Source: an uncultured Lachnospiraceae bacterium
Lineage (GTDB): Bacteria > Bacillota > Clostridia > Lachnospirales > Lachnospiraceae
Direction: 5' to 3'
Assembly: GCA_945919075.1 (NCBI GenBank)
Contig: CAMEIX010000014.1
Span: forward strand, 1-64,000
DNA length: 64,000 bases
Made by a program: the position numbers and the translations under genes. The first letter of the stretch is position 1. Every line of letters starts with the position of its first letter. Below the pieces are notes generated by a model that had not been told where the DNA came from, did no database searches, and worked only from the letters and a program-made list of their open reading frames with translations. This document shows, in pieces, positions 1 through 7,724 of this stretch.

Positions 1-37
1 GTTGAGCAAAAGTCAGCGTGGGAATGGTGTGGTATCT

Positions 38-127
38 TTATCTAAGTGATACCCCCGATTCCCATTTGGCAACAGCTTGCCTTGACACTGATAATTTTTC
101 AGCCAGTTTGCTACTTTTATTATACAT
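38..127 (-). pseudogene. Remnant of an XRE-family HTH regulator
   Basis: A 29-codon minus-strand frame contains the segment LAEKLSVSRQAVAKWESG, the recognition-helix core of XRE/Cro-type DNA-binding domains. It stops a few residues later at a TAA at 38-40. The same frame stays open upstream to about position 215, but that part does not look like an HTH N-terminus and runs into the dapL terminator. An intact family member would carry a further helix and usually more than 60 residues, so I read this as a decayed fragment. It could extend beyond the window's left edge only in another frame. No function is inferred. Confidence 0.6.
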
Positions 128-201
128 TATCTGTGCAAATTTTTGTCTTTGGACCCAAGATGTACTAAATGGTGATGAGCGAATATCTATAGCATAAAAT
201 G

Positions 202-244
202 AAAAAATTGGTATCCCTTAGTTTGAAAAAAGGGATACCAATTT
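202..244 (-). terminator. Rho-independent terminator of dapL
   Basis: A perfect 15-bp inverted repeat (205-219 with 230-244) encloses a 10-nt loop. On the minus strand it is followed by six U residues (A-run 202-207). It begins 22 bases after the dapL stop codon. Confidence 0.9.
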
Positions 245-266
245 GATAATTACTGTATATAGGAAC

Positions 267-1463
267 TTAGAACAGGCTTTCAAATCTCTTCATTGCTTCT
301 ATGGTGTTTTCTTTTGTACCGAATGCGGTAAGGCGGAAGAAGTACTTTCCGTTCTCTCCGAAACCGGCGCCGGGAGTGCCGACTACCTGGATTTTTTCCA
401 GCATGTAATCGAAGAATTCCCAGGATTCCATGCCCATGGGGCATTCAAACCATACATAGGGGGAATTGATTCCTCCGAAATAACGAACCCCCTTTTTCTC
501 CATGGTGGAAGCTATGATACGGGCATTTTCCTGATAATAAGCGATGTTTTCCCTGCATTCTGCCATACCTTCCTTAGAGAATACCTCTGCTGCACCCTTC
601 TGTACAATGTACGAAACCCCATTGAATTTTGTGGTCTGGCGACGATTCCACATGGCATTTAAACTCATTTCCACACCGGTGGAGGACATGAACTTCAAGT
701 CCTTCGGTACAATGGTATATCCGCAACGGGTACCGGTGAATCCTGCCGTTTTGCTTAAGGAGCAAAATTCAATGGCACATTTCTTTGCGCCCTCGATTGC
801 GTAAATACTGCGGGGAAGTGTCTCGTCCGTGATGAAGCATTCGTACGCAGAGTCATAGAGCAGGATGGCATCATTTGCCAGTGCATAATCCACCCATTCT
901 CTCAATTGCTCTTTGTTATAAGCGGCACCGGTAGGATTATTGGGAGAACAGATGTAAATAATGTCTGCATGTACATTTTTATCCGGCATGGGCAGGAAAT
1001 TGTTATCTGCATTTGCATCGATGTAAGTAATGTTTCTACCGTTCATAAGGTTTGTATCCACATAAACCGGATATACCGGGTCGGGAATCAGAATCACATT
1101 ATCCTGTGCAAACAAATCGGTAATGTTACCGGTATCACTCTTTGCACCATCGGAAATAAAGACTTCACCTGCGTCTATGCTTACACCGTTTTCGGCATAA
1201 TAATCCACGACTGCATTGCGCAGAAATTCGTAGCCCTGCTCCGGACCATAGCCCTTAAAGGTTTCCGCTGCTCCTAATGCATCCACACCTTCATGAAGCT
1301 TTTCGATCACCTTTTTACCAATGGGACGGGTTACATCCCCGATACCAAGGCGGATAACCGGTTTGTCCGGATTTTTCTCCTGATATGCGGCTACACGATG
1401 AGCGATTTCCGAAAAGAGATAGCTCTGTTTTAGATTTAAGTAATTTTCATTAAGCTTCGGCAT
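267..1463 (-). CDS. dapL: LL-diaminopimelate aminotransferase
   Basis: This PLP enzyme converts tetrahydrodipicolinate to LL-2,6-diaminopimelate in one step (DapL route to lysine and peptidoglycan), using glutamate as amino donor, in the cytosol. It has 398 residues, usual for the family. The N-terminal LGIGDVTRPI block is typical of DapL. The PLP-binding lysine is K238 in SLSKTAGFTGTR, with the class I aminotransferase SPNNPTG and YDSAYE motifs upstream. The start follows AAGGAG. It is monocistronic, closed by the hairpin at 202-244. Identification rests on strong family resemblance. Confidence 0.95.
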   Translation of the reverse strand: MPKLNENYLNLKQSYLFSEIAHRVAAYQEKNPDKPVIRLGIGDVTRPIGKKVIEKLHEGVDALGAAETFKGYGPEQGYEFLRNAVVDYYAENGVSIDAGEVFISDGAKSDTGNITDLFAQDNVILIPDPVYPVYVDTNLMNGRNITYIDANADNNFLPMPDKNVHADIIYICSPNNPTGAAYNKEQLREWVDYALANDAILLYDSAYECFITDETLPRSIYAIEGAKKCAIEFCSLSKTAGFTGTRCGYTIVPKDLKFMSSTGVEMSLNAMWNRRQTTKFNGVSYIVQKGAAEVFSKEGMAECRENIAYYQENARIIASTMEKKGVRYFGGINSPYVWFECPMGMESWEFFDYMLEKIQVVGTPGAGFGENGKYFFRLTAFGTKENTIEAMKRFESLF

Positions 1464-1499
1464 TTTTACATACTCCTTTTTCTTTTATAAGTGAACAAC

Positions 1500-1548
1500 A
1501 AAAGCACAGATTCCTAATATCGCCTTTGACTTCAGAACCTGTGCTTTT
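1500..1548 (-). terminator. Hairpin between mtnN and dapL, probable mtnN terminator
   Basis: A 10-bp perfect inverted repeat (1500-1509 with 1539-1548) carries a long 29-nt loop. On the minus strand it ends in a U-rich stretch (CTTTTGTTGTT). It lies 81 bases past the mtnN stop and 37 bases before the dapL start. The long loop is unusual for a terminator, so a leader role for dapL remains possible, but I see no conserved riboswitch motif. Confidence 0.5.
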
Positions 1549-1628
1549 TATTTTCATTTTATTGTACTTATTATAACAAAGTAATTCCATTGTTCAATAA
1601 TAAATTCCAAAAAATATCAAACAATGCA

Positions 1629-2327
1629 TTATAACGATGTCACCATATGCTCTACAAGAGCTGCAGAATGCTTTGCTGCTGCTTTTTCAAAGGTTGGATA
1701 ATCCATTTCGGCACTGTCATCCGCTTTATCGGAAATAGCACGAATGATTACAAAAGGAATGTGGTTTAAGCAGGCACCATGCGCGACGGCAGCACCTTCC
1801 ATTTCCACACAGTCACCATGGTAGGTTGTAATCAGGTTTTCCTTCACATCTTTATTAGAAATAAACTGATCACCGCTTAAAACCCTTCCTGTTCTTACAT
1901 TCACATCCGGATTCACTTCTTTACAGGATTCTACAGCAATTCTTACCATTTCCTTATTCGCTACAAATTCTCTATAGCCTAACTGGGGAACTTCACCAAT
2001 CTGATAGCCAAAAACTCTGACATCTATGTCATGTTGTATTGCATCTGTCGAAATTAAGATATCTCCAATATCCAGATCTGCATTTAAGGATCCTGCTACA
2101 CCGGTATTAATTACATGTGTTACCTGAAATACATCTGCCAAAATCTGGATACAAAGGGCGGCATTTACTTTACCGATTCCGGAGCGTACAATTACGACAT
2201 CTATGTCATGTAAGGTACCTACAAAGAATTCCATACCGGCCTTTTCCACAATACGTTCAATTCTCATTTTCTCTTTTAACTGTTTAACTTCTAATTCCAT
2301 AGCACCGATAATACCGATTCTCTTCAT
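1629..2327 (-). CDS. mtnN: 5'-methylthioadenosine/S-adenosylhomocysteine nucleosidase
   Basis: It hydrolyses S-adenosylhomocysteine to S-ribosylhomocysteine plus adenine, and methylthioadenosine to methylthioribose plus adenine. It has 232 residues, the normal length. Family marks are the N-terminal GIIGAMELEV segment with the active-site glutamate, the NTGVAGSL block, the MEGAAVAHG glutamate segment and the RAISDKADDSA catalytic aspartate. The start follows AAGGAGAG. It lies 36 bases after luxS on the same strand, and LuxS consumes its product, so the two probably form one transcript for detoxification and recycling of SAH. Confidence 0.95.
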   Translation of the reverse strand: MKRIGIIGAMELEVKQLKEKMRIERIVEKAGMEFFVGTLHDIDVVIVRSGIGKVNAALCIQILADVFQVTHVINTGVAGSLNADLDIGDILISTDAIQHDIDVRVFGYQIGEVPQLGYREFVANKEMVRIAVESCKEVNPDVNVRTGRVLSGDQFISNKDVKENLITTYHGDCVEMEGAAVAHGACLNHIPFVIIRAISDKADDSAEMDYPTFEKAAAKHSAALVEHMVTSL

Positions 2328-2363
2328 GGGTTTCTCTCCTTTTTCATAATCACTTAAAACAAA

Positions 2364-2843
2364 TTATTCAGGATATACTAATCTGGTTTCATCAATCGTA
2401 TAAAGCACCTCATCTAAATATTTCTTCGCCAGATAATTTGCCATAGGCAGATTCATATCCAGATAATTGCCGCAGTCCTTAGGGGATGCACCGGGAACCT
2501 CACCCTTATAATCCCGGATAAATTCATACATTTCCACCATTAACGGCACGATTTCTTTGGAAGTCAAATCCCCTGCCAAAAGCAGATAGAAGCCGGTACG
2601 ACAGCCCATGGGACCAAAATAAATGGTTCTTTCCTTGTACAGGGGGTGATTTCGAAGGAAAGTTGCCGCCAAATGCTCAATTGTGTGCACCTCTGCAGTG
2701 TTCATCACAGGCTCCTCATTGGGGCTTGTCATACGCAAATCGAAGGTGGTAATGGTCTCTGCACCAACCCTGTCTTTCCGGGAAACATAAATGCCCGGCT
2801 GTAATTTTATATGATCAATGGTAAAACTTGCTATTTTCTCCAT
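2364..2843 (-). CDS. luxS: S-ribosylhomocysteine lyase (autoinducer-2 synthase)
   Basis: LuxS cleaves S-ribosylhomocysteine to homocysteine and DPD, the precursor of AI-2. The metal ligands are visible as H53 and H57 (HTIEH) and C124 (PKDCGNY), and the catalytic cysteine as C81 in GPMGCRTG. I chose the ATG at 2841-2843 because GGAGG lies eight bases upstream and the protein is then 159 residues, as expected. A longer in-frame start at 2921 would overlap the promoter at 2893-2921. It is first gene of a luxS-mtnN unit. Whether AI-2 is used for signalling here cannot be told from sequence. Confidence 0.95.
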   Translation of the reverse strand: MEKIASFTIDHIKLQPGIYVSRKDRVGAETITTFDLRMTSPNEEPVMNTAEVHTIEHLAATFLRNHPLYKERTIYFGPMGCRTGFYLLLAGDLTSKEIVPLMVEMYEFIRDYKGEVPGASPKDCGNYLDMNLPMANYLAKKYLDEVLYTIDETRLVYPE

Positions 2844-2892
2844 AATAAACCTCCGGTTCCATGCGGTCTGCATATCGTAGTACGCCTTTTTC

Positions 2893-2921
2893 AGAATAGT
2901 GGATTTACGTAAAAAAGTCAA
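2893..2921 (-). promoter_or_regulatory. Sigma-A promoter of luxS-mtnN
   Basis: On the minus strand TTGACT (2916-2921) and TATTCT (2893-2898) are separated by exactly 17 bases, about 50 bases before the luxS ATG. Confidence 0.8.
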
Positions 2922-2940
2922 TAAAATTCCTACTCTTTAA

Positions 2941-2969
2941 TTGCAAGGAAGGACAAAGAATGATATAAT
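2941..2969 (+). promoter_or_regulatory. Sigma-A promoter of the DHH phosphoesterase gene
   Basis: TTGCAA (2941-2946), a 17-base spacer and TATAAT (2964-2969) with an extended TGA. It diverges from the luxS promoter 20 bases away, so both genes share one short control region. Confidence 0.85.
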
Positions 2970-3027
2970 TTATTTAAATTTTTATTTTTGGGCAATATCG
3001 TTAATTGTATTTGGAGGAGATTACACT

Positions 3028-3948
3028 ATGAGACTTATTACACGTTCCGATTTCGACGGTTTGGCATGTGGTGCCCTGTTAAAAGAGGCAGGCATCATTG
3101 ACAATTGGAAGTTTGCACATCCCAAGGATTTGCAGGATGGTCTGGTGGAAGTAAACGAGAATGACTGCCTTGCAAATGTACCTTTTGTAGAGGGCTGCGG
3201 ACTCTGGTTCGACCACCATTCCAGTGAACACGAAAGATTACAGTTGGAAGGTAAGTATAAGGGTGAGAGCCGTATTACCCCCTCCTGCGCAAGAATTATT
3301 TATGAATATTATGGCGGAAAAGAGAAATTTCCTCAGTTCGATGACATGATGGAGGCAGTGGACAAGGTAGATTCCGGTAATCTTACCATTGATGAAATCC
3401 AGAATCCTAAGGGATGGATTTTAATTGGTTTCTTAATGGATCCCCGTACCGGTCTGGGACGTTTCCGTAACTTTACCATTTCCAATTACCAGCTCATGGA
3501 GAAGCTGATTGATGCCTGCCGTACCATGACGACAGATGAAATCCTGAGTCTTCCCGACATCAAGGAACGTATTGAAGTATACAATGACCAGACCGAGAAA
3601 TTCAAAGAGATGGTTCAGAATTACACAGAAGTTAAGGGAAATGTGATTATTACCGATTTACGCGGCGTGGAACCCATCTATACAGGCAACCGTTTTATGA
3701 TTTACAGTATGTATCCCGAACAGAATATTTCTGCCTGGATTGTAAACGGCAAGGGTGGTCTCGGATGCTCCGCAGCAGTGGGCTACAGCATCTTAAACAA
3801 AACTTCCAATGTAAATGTGGGCAGTTTAATGCTCAAATACAACGGCGGCGGACATAAGAAAGTAGGTACCTGCCAGTTTACCGATGAAAATATGGCAACC
3901 GAGCTTCCGAAAATGTTGGACGAACTTTGTGCTATGGCAAATGCTTAG
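3028..3948 (+). CDS. DHH-family phosphoesterase
   Basis: The 306-residue protein has the DHH superfamily layout. Near the N-terminus is an RSDFDGLACG metal motif, then the FDHHSSEH signature, and close to the C-terminus the YNGGGHKKVGTC motif of the DHHA1 substrate domain. Family members are Mn-dependent exopolyphosphatases, nanoRNases or pAp phosphatases; the substrate here cannot be assigned. The ATG at 3028 follows GGAGGAGA with good spacing, and the longer frame upstream overlaps the promoter. No signal peptide is visible, so it is cytosolic. It is a single-gene unit on the lagging-strand orientation. Confidence 0.85.
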   Translation: MRLITRSDFDGLACGALLKEAGIIDNWKFAHPKDLQDGLVEVNENDCLANVPFVEGCGLWFDHHSSEHERLQLEGKYKGESRITPSCARIIYEYYGGKEKFPQFDDMMEAVDKVDSGNLTIDEIQNPKGWILIGFLMDPRTGLGRFRNFTISNYQLMEKLIDACRTMTTDEILSLPDIKERIEVYNDQTEKFKEMVQNYTEVKGNVIITDLRGVEPIYTGNRFMIYSMYPEQNISAWIVNGKGGLGCSAAVGYSILNKTSNVNVGSLMLKYNGGGHKKVGTCQFTDENMATELPKMLDELCAMANA

Positions 3949-3968
3949 AAGTATACATTAACAGGTAT

Positions 3969-4008
3969 AAAAAACCGGTATACATCCCAGGATGTGTACC
4001 GGCTTTTT
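3969..4008. terminator. Bidirectional terminator
   Basis: A 13-bp stem with one wobble pair (3975-3987 with 3990-4002) is flanked by six A on the left and five T on the right. It can end both the plus-strand DHH gene and the minus-strand purF-like gene that converge here. Confidence 0.9.
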
Positions 4009-4022
4009 GATTCCTCAGAAAT

Positions 4023-5429
4023 TTATTCTCTTCCGTCCCAGCAATAAGTGCAGAGATTGCATTTGTCAATGCCCACGGAATCTAACATATCGTCTAAACG
4101 GTTGAATCGAAGGGATGTGAAATTCAGCTCCTTACGAATTTCTTCTACCATGCGTTCATACTTCTCAGAATCCGGATTTGCATACTCTGCAATGATTTCC
4201 GGTGTTTCCTTGCCATCTTCAAGACGGGCAATCACACGACGGGCAATCAAATCCATTTCAGAAGTGGAACGTGAGAAATTCAGGTATTTACAACCATACA
4301 AGAGGGGCGGGCAGGCGGGTCGGATGTGAACTTCCTTTGCACCACTTTCATATAGGAATTCCGTAGTTTCTCTTAGCTGGGTTCCACGAACGATGGAATC
4401 ATCAATCAAAAGAAGACTCTTATCGCGAATCAGTTCGTCCACCGCCAGCAATTTCATTTTGGCAATGAGATTTCGTTTGCTCTGGATAGTAGGCATAAAG
4501 GAACGGGGCCAGGTAGGTGTATATTTAATAAATGGTCTGGAGAAGGGAACGCCGGATGCATTGGCGTAACCCACTGCGTGCGCGGTTCCCGAGTCAGGAA
4601 CGCCTGCCACAATATCGGGCTTCACATTATCGCGCATAGCCATTTTAGCACCACAATTATAACGCATCTGCTCTACACTGGTTCCCTCATAGGAACTGGA
4701 AGGGTATCCATAATAAACCCAGAGGAATGTACAGATTTTCATGTTCTTTCCGGGATTTACCAGGGTCACGCAGCTCTCGTCCGTAAATGCCACGATTTCA
4801 CCGGGGCCAAGTTCCTTATAATCCTTGTATCCTAAATTCTTATATGCAAAGTTTTCGAAAGAAGCACAGAAGGCACCTTCCTTGTGACCAATGACAATGG
4901 GGGTCCTTCCGAACTTGTCACGGGCAGCATAAATACCGGCCTGATTCATCAGCAGCAGGGAAACGGAACCTTCTACGGAATCTATGGCATATTTTATTCC
5001 TTCTATGAGATTGCTCTTCTGATTAATCAGGGAGGCAATGAGCTCCGTCGCATTAATATCACCGCCGCTCATCTCCAGAAAATGGGAGTGACCGTTATCA
5101 AAAAGCTTTTTCACCAGCTCATCCACATTATTAATCTTGCTGACCGTGGTAAGCGCATAGGTACCATGATGGGAACGTACAATTAACGGCTGGGGTTCAT
5201 AATCCGAAATACATCCGATACCATAATATCCATTCATGGTCTGCATGTCTTTATCAAATTTGGTTCGAAAGGGTGCATTTTCAATGTTGTGAATGGCACG
5301 GTTAAAACCCTCCTCCCCATAAACGGCCATACCGCCGCGTCTGGTTCCTAAGTGAGAATGATAATCGATTCCAAAAAACAAATCGAAAACACAATCCTGT
5401 TTTGATGCTACGCCAAAAAATCCGCCCAT
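4023..5429 (-). CDS. Amidophosphoribosyltransferase-like protein lacking the N-terminal Cys nucleophile
   Basis: The 468-residue protein has the two PurF domains: an Ntn-hydrolase glutaminase fold (about 1-230) and a phosphoribosyltransferase domain with the PRPP motif LLLIDDSIVRGTQLRE. In PurF the residue after the initiator Met is the glutaminase Cys (MCGI...). Here the N-terminus reads MGGFFGV, so Gly replaces it; GAGG eight bases upstream supports this start and no in-frame Cys alternative exists. The C-terminus has clustered cysteines, CNLCTYCW, possibly an Fe-S or Zn site. It may use ammonia directly or have a non-purine or regulatory role. A canonical PurF is probably encoded elsewhere. 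Confidence 0.8.
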   Translation of the reverse strand: MGGFFGVASKQDCVFDLFFGIDYHSHLGTRRGGMAVYGEEGFNRAIHNIENAPFRTKFDKDMQTMNGYYGIGCISDYEPQPLIVRSHHGTYALTTVSKINNVDELVKKLFDNGHSHFLEMSGGDINATELIASLINQKSNLIEGIKYAIDSVEGSVSLLLMNQAGIYAARDKFGRTPIVIGHKEGAFCASFENFAYKNLGYKDYKELGPGEIVAFTDESCVTLVNPGKNMKICTFLWVYYGYPSSSYEGTSVEQMRYNCGAKMAMRDNVKPDIVAGVPDSGTAHAVGYANASGVPFSRPFIKYTPTWPRSFMPTIQSKRNLIAKMKLLAVDELIRDKSLLLIDDSIVRGTQLRETTEFLYESGAKEVHIRPACPPLLYGCKYLNFSRSTSEMDLIARRVIARLEDGKETPEIIAEYANPDSEKYERMVEEIRKELNFTSLRFNRLDDMLDSVGIDKCNLCTYCWDGRE

Positions 5430-5489
5430 ATTATTCCTCGATTCTGCATTTTCTAAATTAATCTGTAAAACTGTTTCATATCCGCTACT

Positions 5490-5518
5490 ATTCTACCTTC
5501 TTTTTCTTTCCTGTACAA
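5490..5518 (-). promoter_or_regulatory. Promoter of the purF-like gene
   Basis: On the minus strand TTGTAC (5513-5518), a 17-base spacer and TAGAAT (5490-5495), about 60 bases before the start codon. Confidence 0.65.
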
Positions 5519-5638
5519 GTAGAAGATACATGAAAAGAAAGAAAAATTTGGGAAGGGATAGGAAGAGCGCGAAATTTGTGGTATATTCATTATATCCGTT
5601 TCCGGTAAAAAAAGGAAAACCTGATGGGAGGCACATTT

Positions 5639-6025
5639 ATGGAGAAACGAATTTTACGTTACAGACATTATATGGATGAGCTTTTATCCGATATCGAAAG
5701 CAATCACAACAAATCCAAGGAAGAACTGGAAACACTCAGGGCGGAGCATCTGGTACAGGTTTCTTTTTTTCAGCACGAACGCCTGATTCATCTGATTGTG
5801 ACGGTTCTTTTTGCCCTACTTGAAGTGATTTCTCTGGTAATGGTTATGATGAGCCCGGAACTGTTCACCCTGCTTCTTACCGTGACCGTTCTGATTCTGT
5901 TACTACCCTACATCAGACATTATTACATCCTGGAAAACGAAGTACAGAAAATGTACAAGCAATACGATAAATTAAGCCGTGAGATTTGGGGGACAGGTTT
6001 CGATGCCGACAAAGAAAGCAGGTAG
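5639..6025 (+). CDS. Small membrane protein of unknown function
   Basis: I do not recognise this 128-residue protein. A charged N-terminal region (about 1-40, probably helical) is followed by two hydrophobic segments (about residues 48-68 and 74-92) and a charged tail, suggesting a two-span protein with both ends cytosolic. The start is set by GGGAGG (5626-5631) seven bases before ATG 5639; an upstream in-frame ATG overlaps that ribosome site. Its 3' end overlaps the DNA methyltransferase start by 23 bases, so the two are probably translated together. Confidence 0.7.
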   Translation: MEKRILRYRHYMDELLSDIESNHNKSKEELETLRAEHLVQVSFFQHERLIHLIVTVLFALLEVISLVMVMMSPELFTLLLTVTVLILLLPYIRHYYILENEVQKMYKQYDKLSREIWGTGFDADKESR

Positions 6026-6932
6026 AAACAAGACAATTGATATTTCCGTGAAAGAGGGAGCTGAATACTTAAAGCGCTGTATCAAGGTAAATAGAAAACA
6101 GGAGGATATCTCCCTTTTACTGGATAAAACGATTCTGGGGGATACCTTTAAGGTACTTCCCAGACTTCCCGAAAACAGTGTGGATCTGATTATTGCAGAT
6201 CCTCCTTACAATCTGACCAAATCTTTTCATGGCAATGTTTTTTCCAAAAAGAAGGTTACGGAATATGAAGAATACACCCGTTCCTGGCTTTCTCTGGTAT
6301 ACCCGTTATTAAAAGAAAACGGCAGTATTTATGTCTGCTGTGACTGGGAAAGCAGCATGATAATCGGCAATGTACTGACTGAATTTTTCCATGTGCGAAA
6401 CCGCATTACCTGGCAGCGTGAAAAGGGCCGCGGGGCTGCAAGAAACTGGAAAAATGGCATGGAAGACATTTGGTTTGCCACCAAAGGTACGAATTACACT
6501 TTTCATGTAGATGCCGTAAAAATTCGCAGAAAAGTAATTGCTCCCTACAAAGTAGACGGGAAACCAAAGGACTGGAAGGAAACCGAGCATGGGAATTTCC
6601 GGGACACCTGTCCCTCCAATTTCTGGGATGATATTACCATTCCTTTCTGGTCCATGCCCGAAAATACGGAGCATCCGACCCAGAAGCCGGAGAAGCTCTA
6701 TGCCAAACTGATTCTGGCAAGCTCCAATGAAGGGGACCTTATTTTTGACCCCTTTTTAGGTTCCGGTACTGCCAGCGTTACAGCAAAAAAACTGGGCAGG
6801 CACTATCTTGGCGTGGAAATGAACGAGCAATACGCCGTCTGGGCAGAGAAGCGGCTTACGGATGCAGAAAACAACAAGCAGATTCAAGGTTTTGAGGATG
6901 GCGTATTTTGGGAAAGAAATGTGAAGAAGTAG
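6003..6932 (+). CDS. DNA methyltransferase, amino-methyltransferase (beta-type motif order)
   Basis: The 309-residue protein has the catalytic motif DPPY at 66-69, before the SAM-binding motif DPFLGSGT at 249-256. That order marks beta-class N6-adenine (or N4-cytosine) methyltransferases related to CcrM, YhdJ and HinfI methylases. HPTQKPE precedes the SAM motif, as usual. ATG 6003 is preferred over an in-frame GTG at 5979; GGGGG lies about ten bases upstream. No restriction enzyme is nearby, so it looks like an orphan methylase with an epigenetic or phage-defence remnant role. Target sequence unknown. Confidence 0.85.
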   Translation: MPTKKAGRNKTIDISVKEGAEYLKRCIKVNRKQEDISLLLDKTILGDTFKVLPRLPENSVDLIIADPPYNLTKSFHGNVFSKKKVTEYEEYTRSWLSLVYPLLKENGSIYVCCDWESSMIIGNVLTEFFHVRNRITWQREKGRGAARNWKNGMEDIWFATKGTNYTFHVDAVKIRRKVIAPYKVDGKPKDWKETEHGNFRDTCPSNFWDDITIPFWSMPENTEHPTQKPEKLYAKLILASSNEGDLIFDPFLGSGTASVTAKKLGRHYLGVEMNEQYAVWAEKRLTDAENNKQIQGFEDGVFWERNVKK

Positions 6933-6934
6933 CA

Positions 6935-6963
6935 AACCCCGCCTTCAAACTTAAGACGGGGTT
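6935..6963 (+). terminator. Terminator-like inverted repeat after the methyltransferase gene
   Basis: AACCCCG and CGGGGTT arms form a GC-rich stem with an inner mismatch and a loop. The U-tract is poor on the plus strand. A near-copy lies at 7665-7697 on the other side of the toxin-antitoxin remnant. Confidence 0.6.
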
Positions 6964-6990
6964 GATACTGCAAGAATATAGTTTTTTATA

Positions 6991-7281
6991 TTAATGTTTG
7001 GTCGGTGTTGGTACAAATTCCAGCCTAAGCTGCATTCCCAAACCGGCCGCTATTTTTTTAACCATTGCAAGGCTCGGATTTCTTGTTCCATTCTCAATTC
7101 TGCTAATGTCAGCTTGTGTTATACCTGTCCTATCAGACAGTTCCTTTTGTGTAATGTTTTGATTCACACGCGCTTCAATCATAGCCTGAATCAAATCATA
7201 TTCTGGTTGTAATGCTTCATATTCAGCTTTTACTTCAGGATTTTGAAGTACTTTCTTTTTATAACTACCATATTTACTCAT
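6991..7281 (-). CDS. XRE-family antitoxin (HigA-like)
   Basis: The 96-residue protein has a helix-turn-helix with QKELSDRTGITQADISRIENG in its second half, then NPSLAMVKKIAAGLG, the usual HigA/XRE pattern. The start at 7281 is supported by AGGAGG seven bases upstream; longer versions would run into the toxin frame. It overlaps the end of the toxin remnant by eight bases, in the toxin-first order typical of higBA. It should act as an autorepressor at the palindrome in the promoter (7533-7550) and may still be expressed even though its toxin is broken. Confidence 0.8.
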   Translation of the reverse strand: MSKYGSYKKKVLQNPEVKAEYEALQPEYDLIQAMIEARVNQNITQKELSDRTGITQADISRIENGTRNPSLAMVKKIAAGLGMQLRLEFVPTPTKH

Positions 7282-7509
7282 TACCATACCTCCTCTCATA
7301 GTCGGCCCTATATTTTTTAGCCAGCTCAATTTCAGACTTAGGTGTCTTTTGCGTTTTCTTTGTAAATCCATTGGTTAAAATTGCTTTATTGCCAATCATA
7401 AAAAAGTACAATACCCTTGTAATATCTGAACCTTGTTTGGTTCGCAGTTCAAATATTCCTGTACCGGACATTTTCCATCTTCTGTATCATAAAATTCAAT
7501 TTCTATCAT
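7274..7509 (-). pseudogene. HigB/RelE-type toxin with an internal deletion and frameshift
   Basis: From ATG 7509 (GAGG eight bases upstream) the frame reads MIEIEFYDTEDGKCPVQE, the N-terminus of phage-Gp49/HigB-like toxins. In another frame, starting right at that point, the sequence continues GIFELRTKQGSD, RVLYFFMIGNKAILTNGF, KKTQKTPKSEIELAKKYRADY, which is the family's C-terminal half. About 35 codons of the middle are missing and the halves are out of frame, joined near a CAGGAATATTT stretch. Family proteins have about 105-115 residues. The toxin is therefore probably inactive, while the C-terminal piece alone could be translated from an internal ATG at 7471. Confidence 0.8.
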
Positions 7510-7528
7510 GTGGTATCCTCTTAATCAT

Positions 7529-7557
7529 ATATTATGTTGTATTCGACATATTGTCAA
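7529..7557 (-). promoter_or_regulatory. Promoter and probable operator of the toxin-antitoxin pair
   Basis: On the minus strand TTGACA (7552-7557), a 17-base spacer and TAATAT (7529-7534). Between the two boxes lies an inverted repeat, TATGTTG-TATT-CGACATA (7533-7550), with six of seven positions symmetric. It is well placed for autorepression by the HTH antitoxin. Family knowledge supports autoregulation; binding here is inferred. Confidence 0.75.
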
Positions 7558-7664
7558 CTCTATAATTTGAGTTCAAGTAGAATATATGATATCACATAAT
7601 TTTATTGTATGCAATTATTATTATATTAAATGAAATCATAATGCTTTTCCTTGACAGACATGCT

Positions 7665-7697
7665 AAAACCCCGCCTTCTAAATTAAGGCGGGGTTTT
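7665..7697 (-). terminator. Terminator of leuA
   Basis: AAAACCCCGCCTT (7665-7677) pairs perfectly with AAGGCGGGGTTTT (7685-7697), leaving a 7-nt loop and a short U-run. It lies 28 bases past the leuA stop and differs at only three positions from the repeat at 6935-6963 over 29 bases. Confidence 0.8.
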
Positions 7698-7724
7698 GAC
7701 AGATACATCTGTATTCAGAAAATC

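Noticed and set aside
1500-1548. Riboswitch before dapL
   Set aside because: Only one stem with a long loop is visible, with no conserved lysine-riboswitch or T-box core; a terminator is the simpler reading.
2844-2921. N-terminally extended LuxS
   Set aside because: The extension overlaps the promoter, lacks family similarity, and a good ribosome site precedes the inner ATG.
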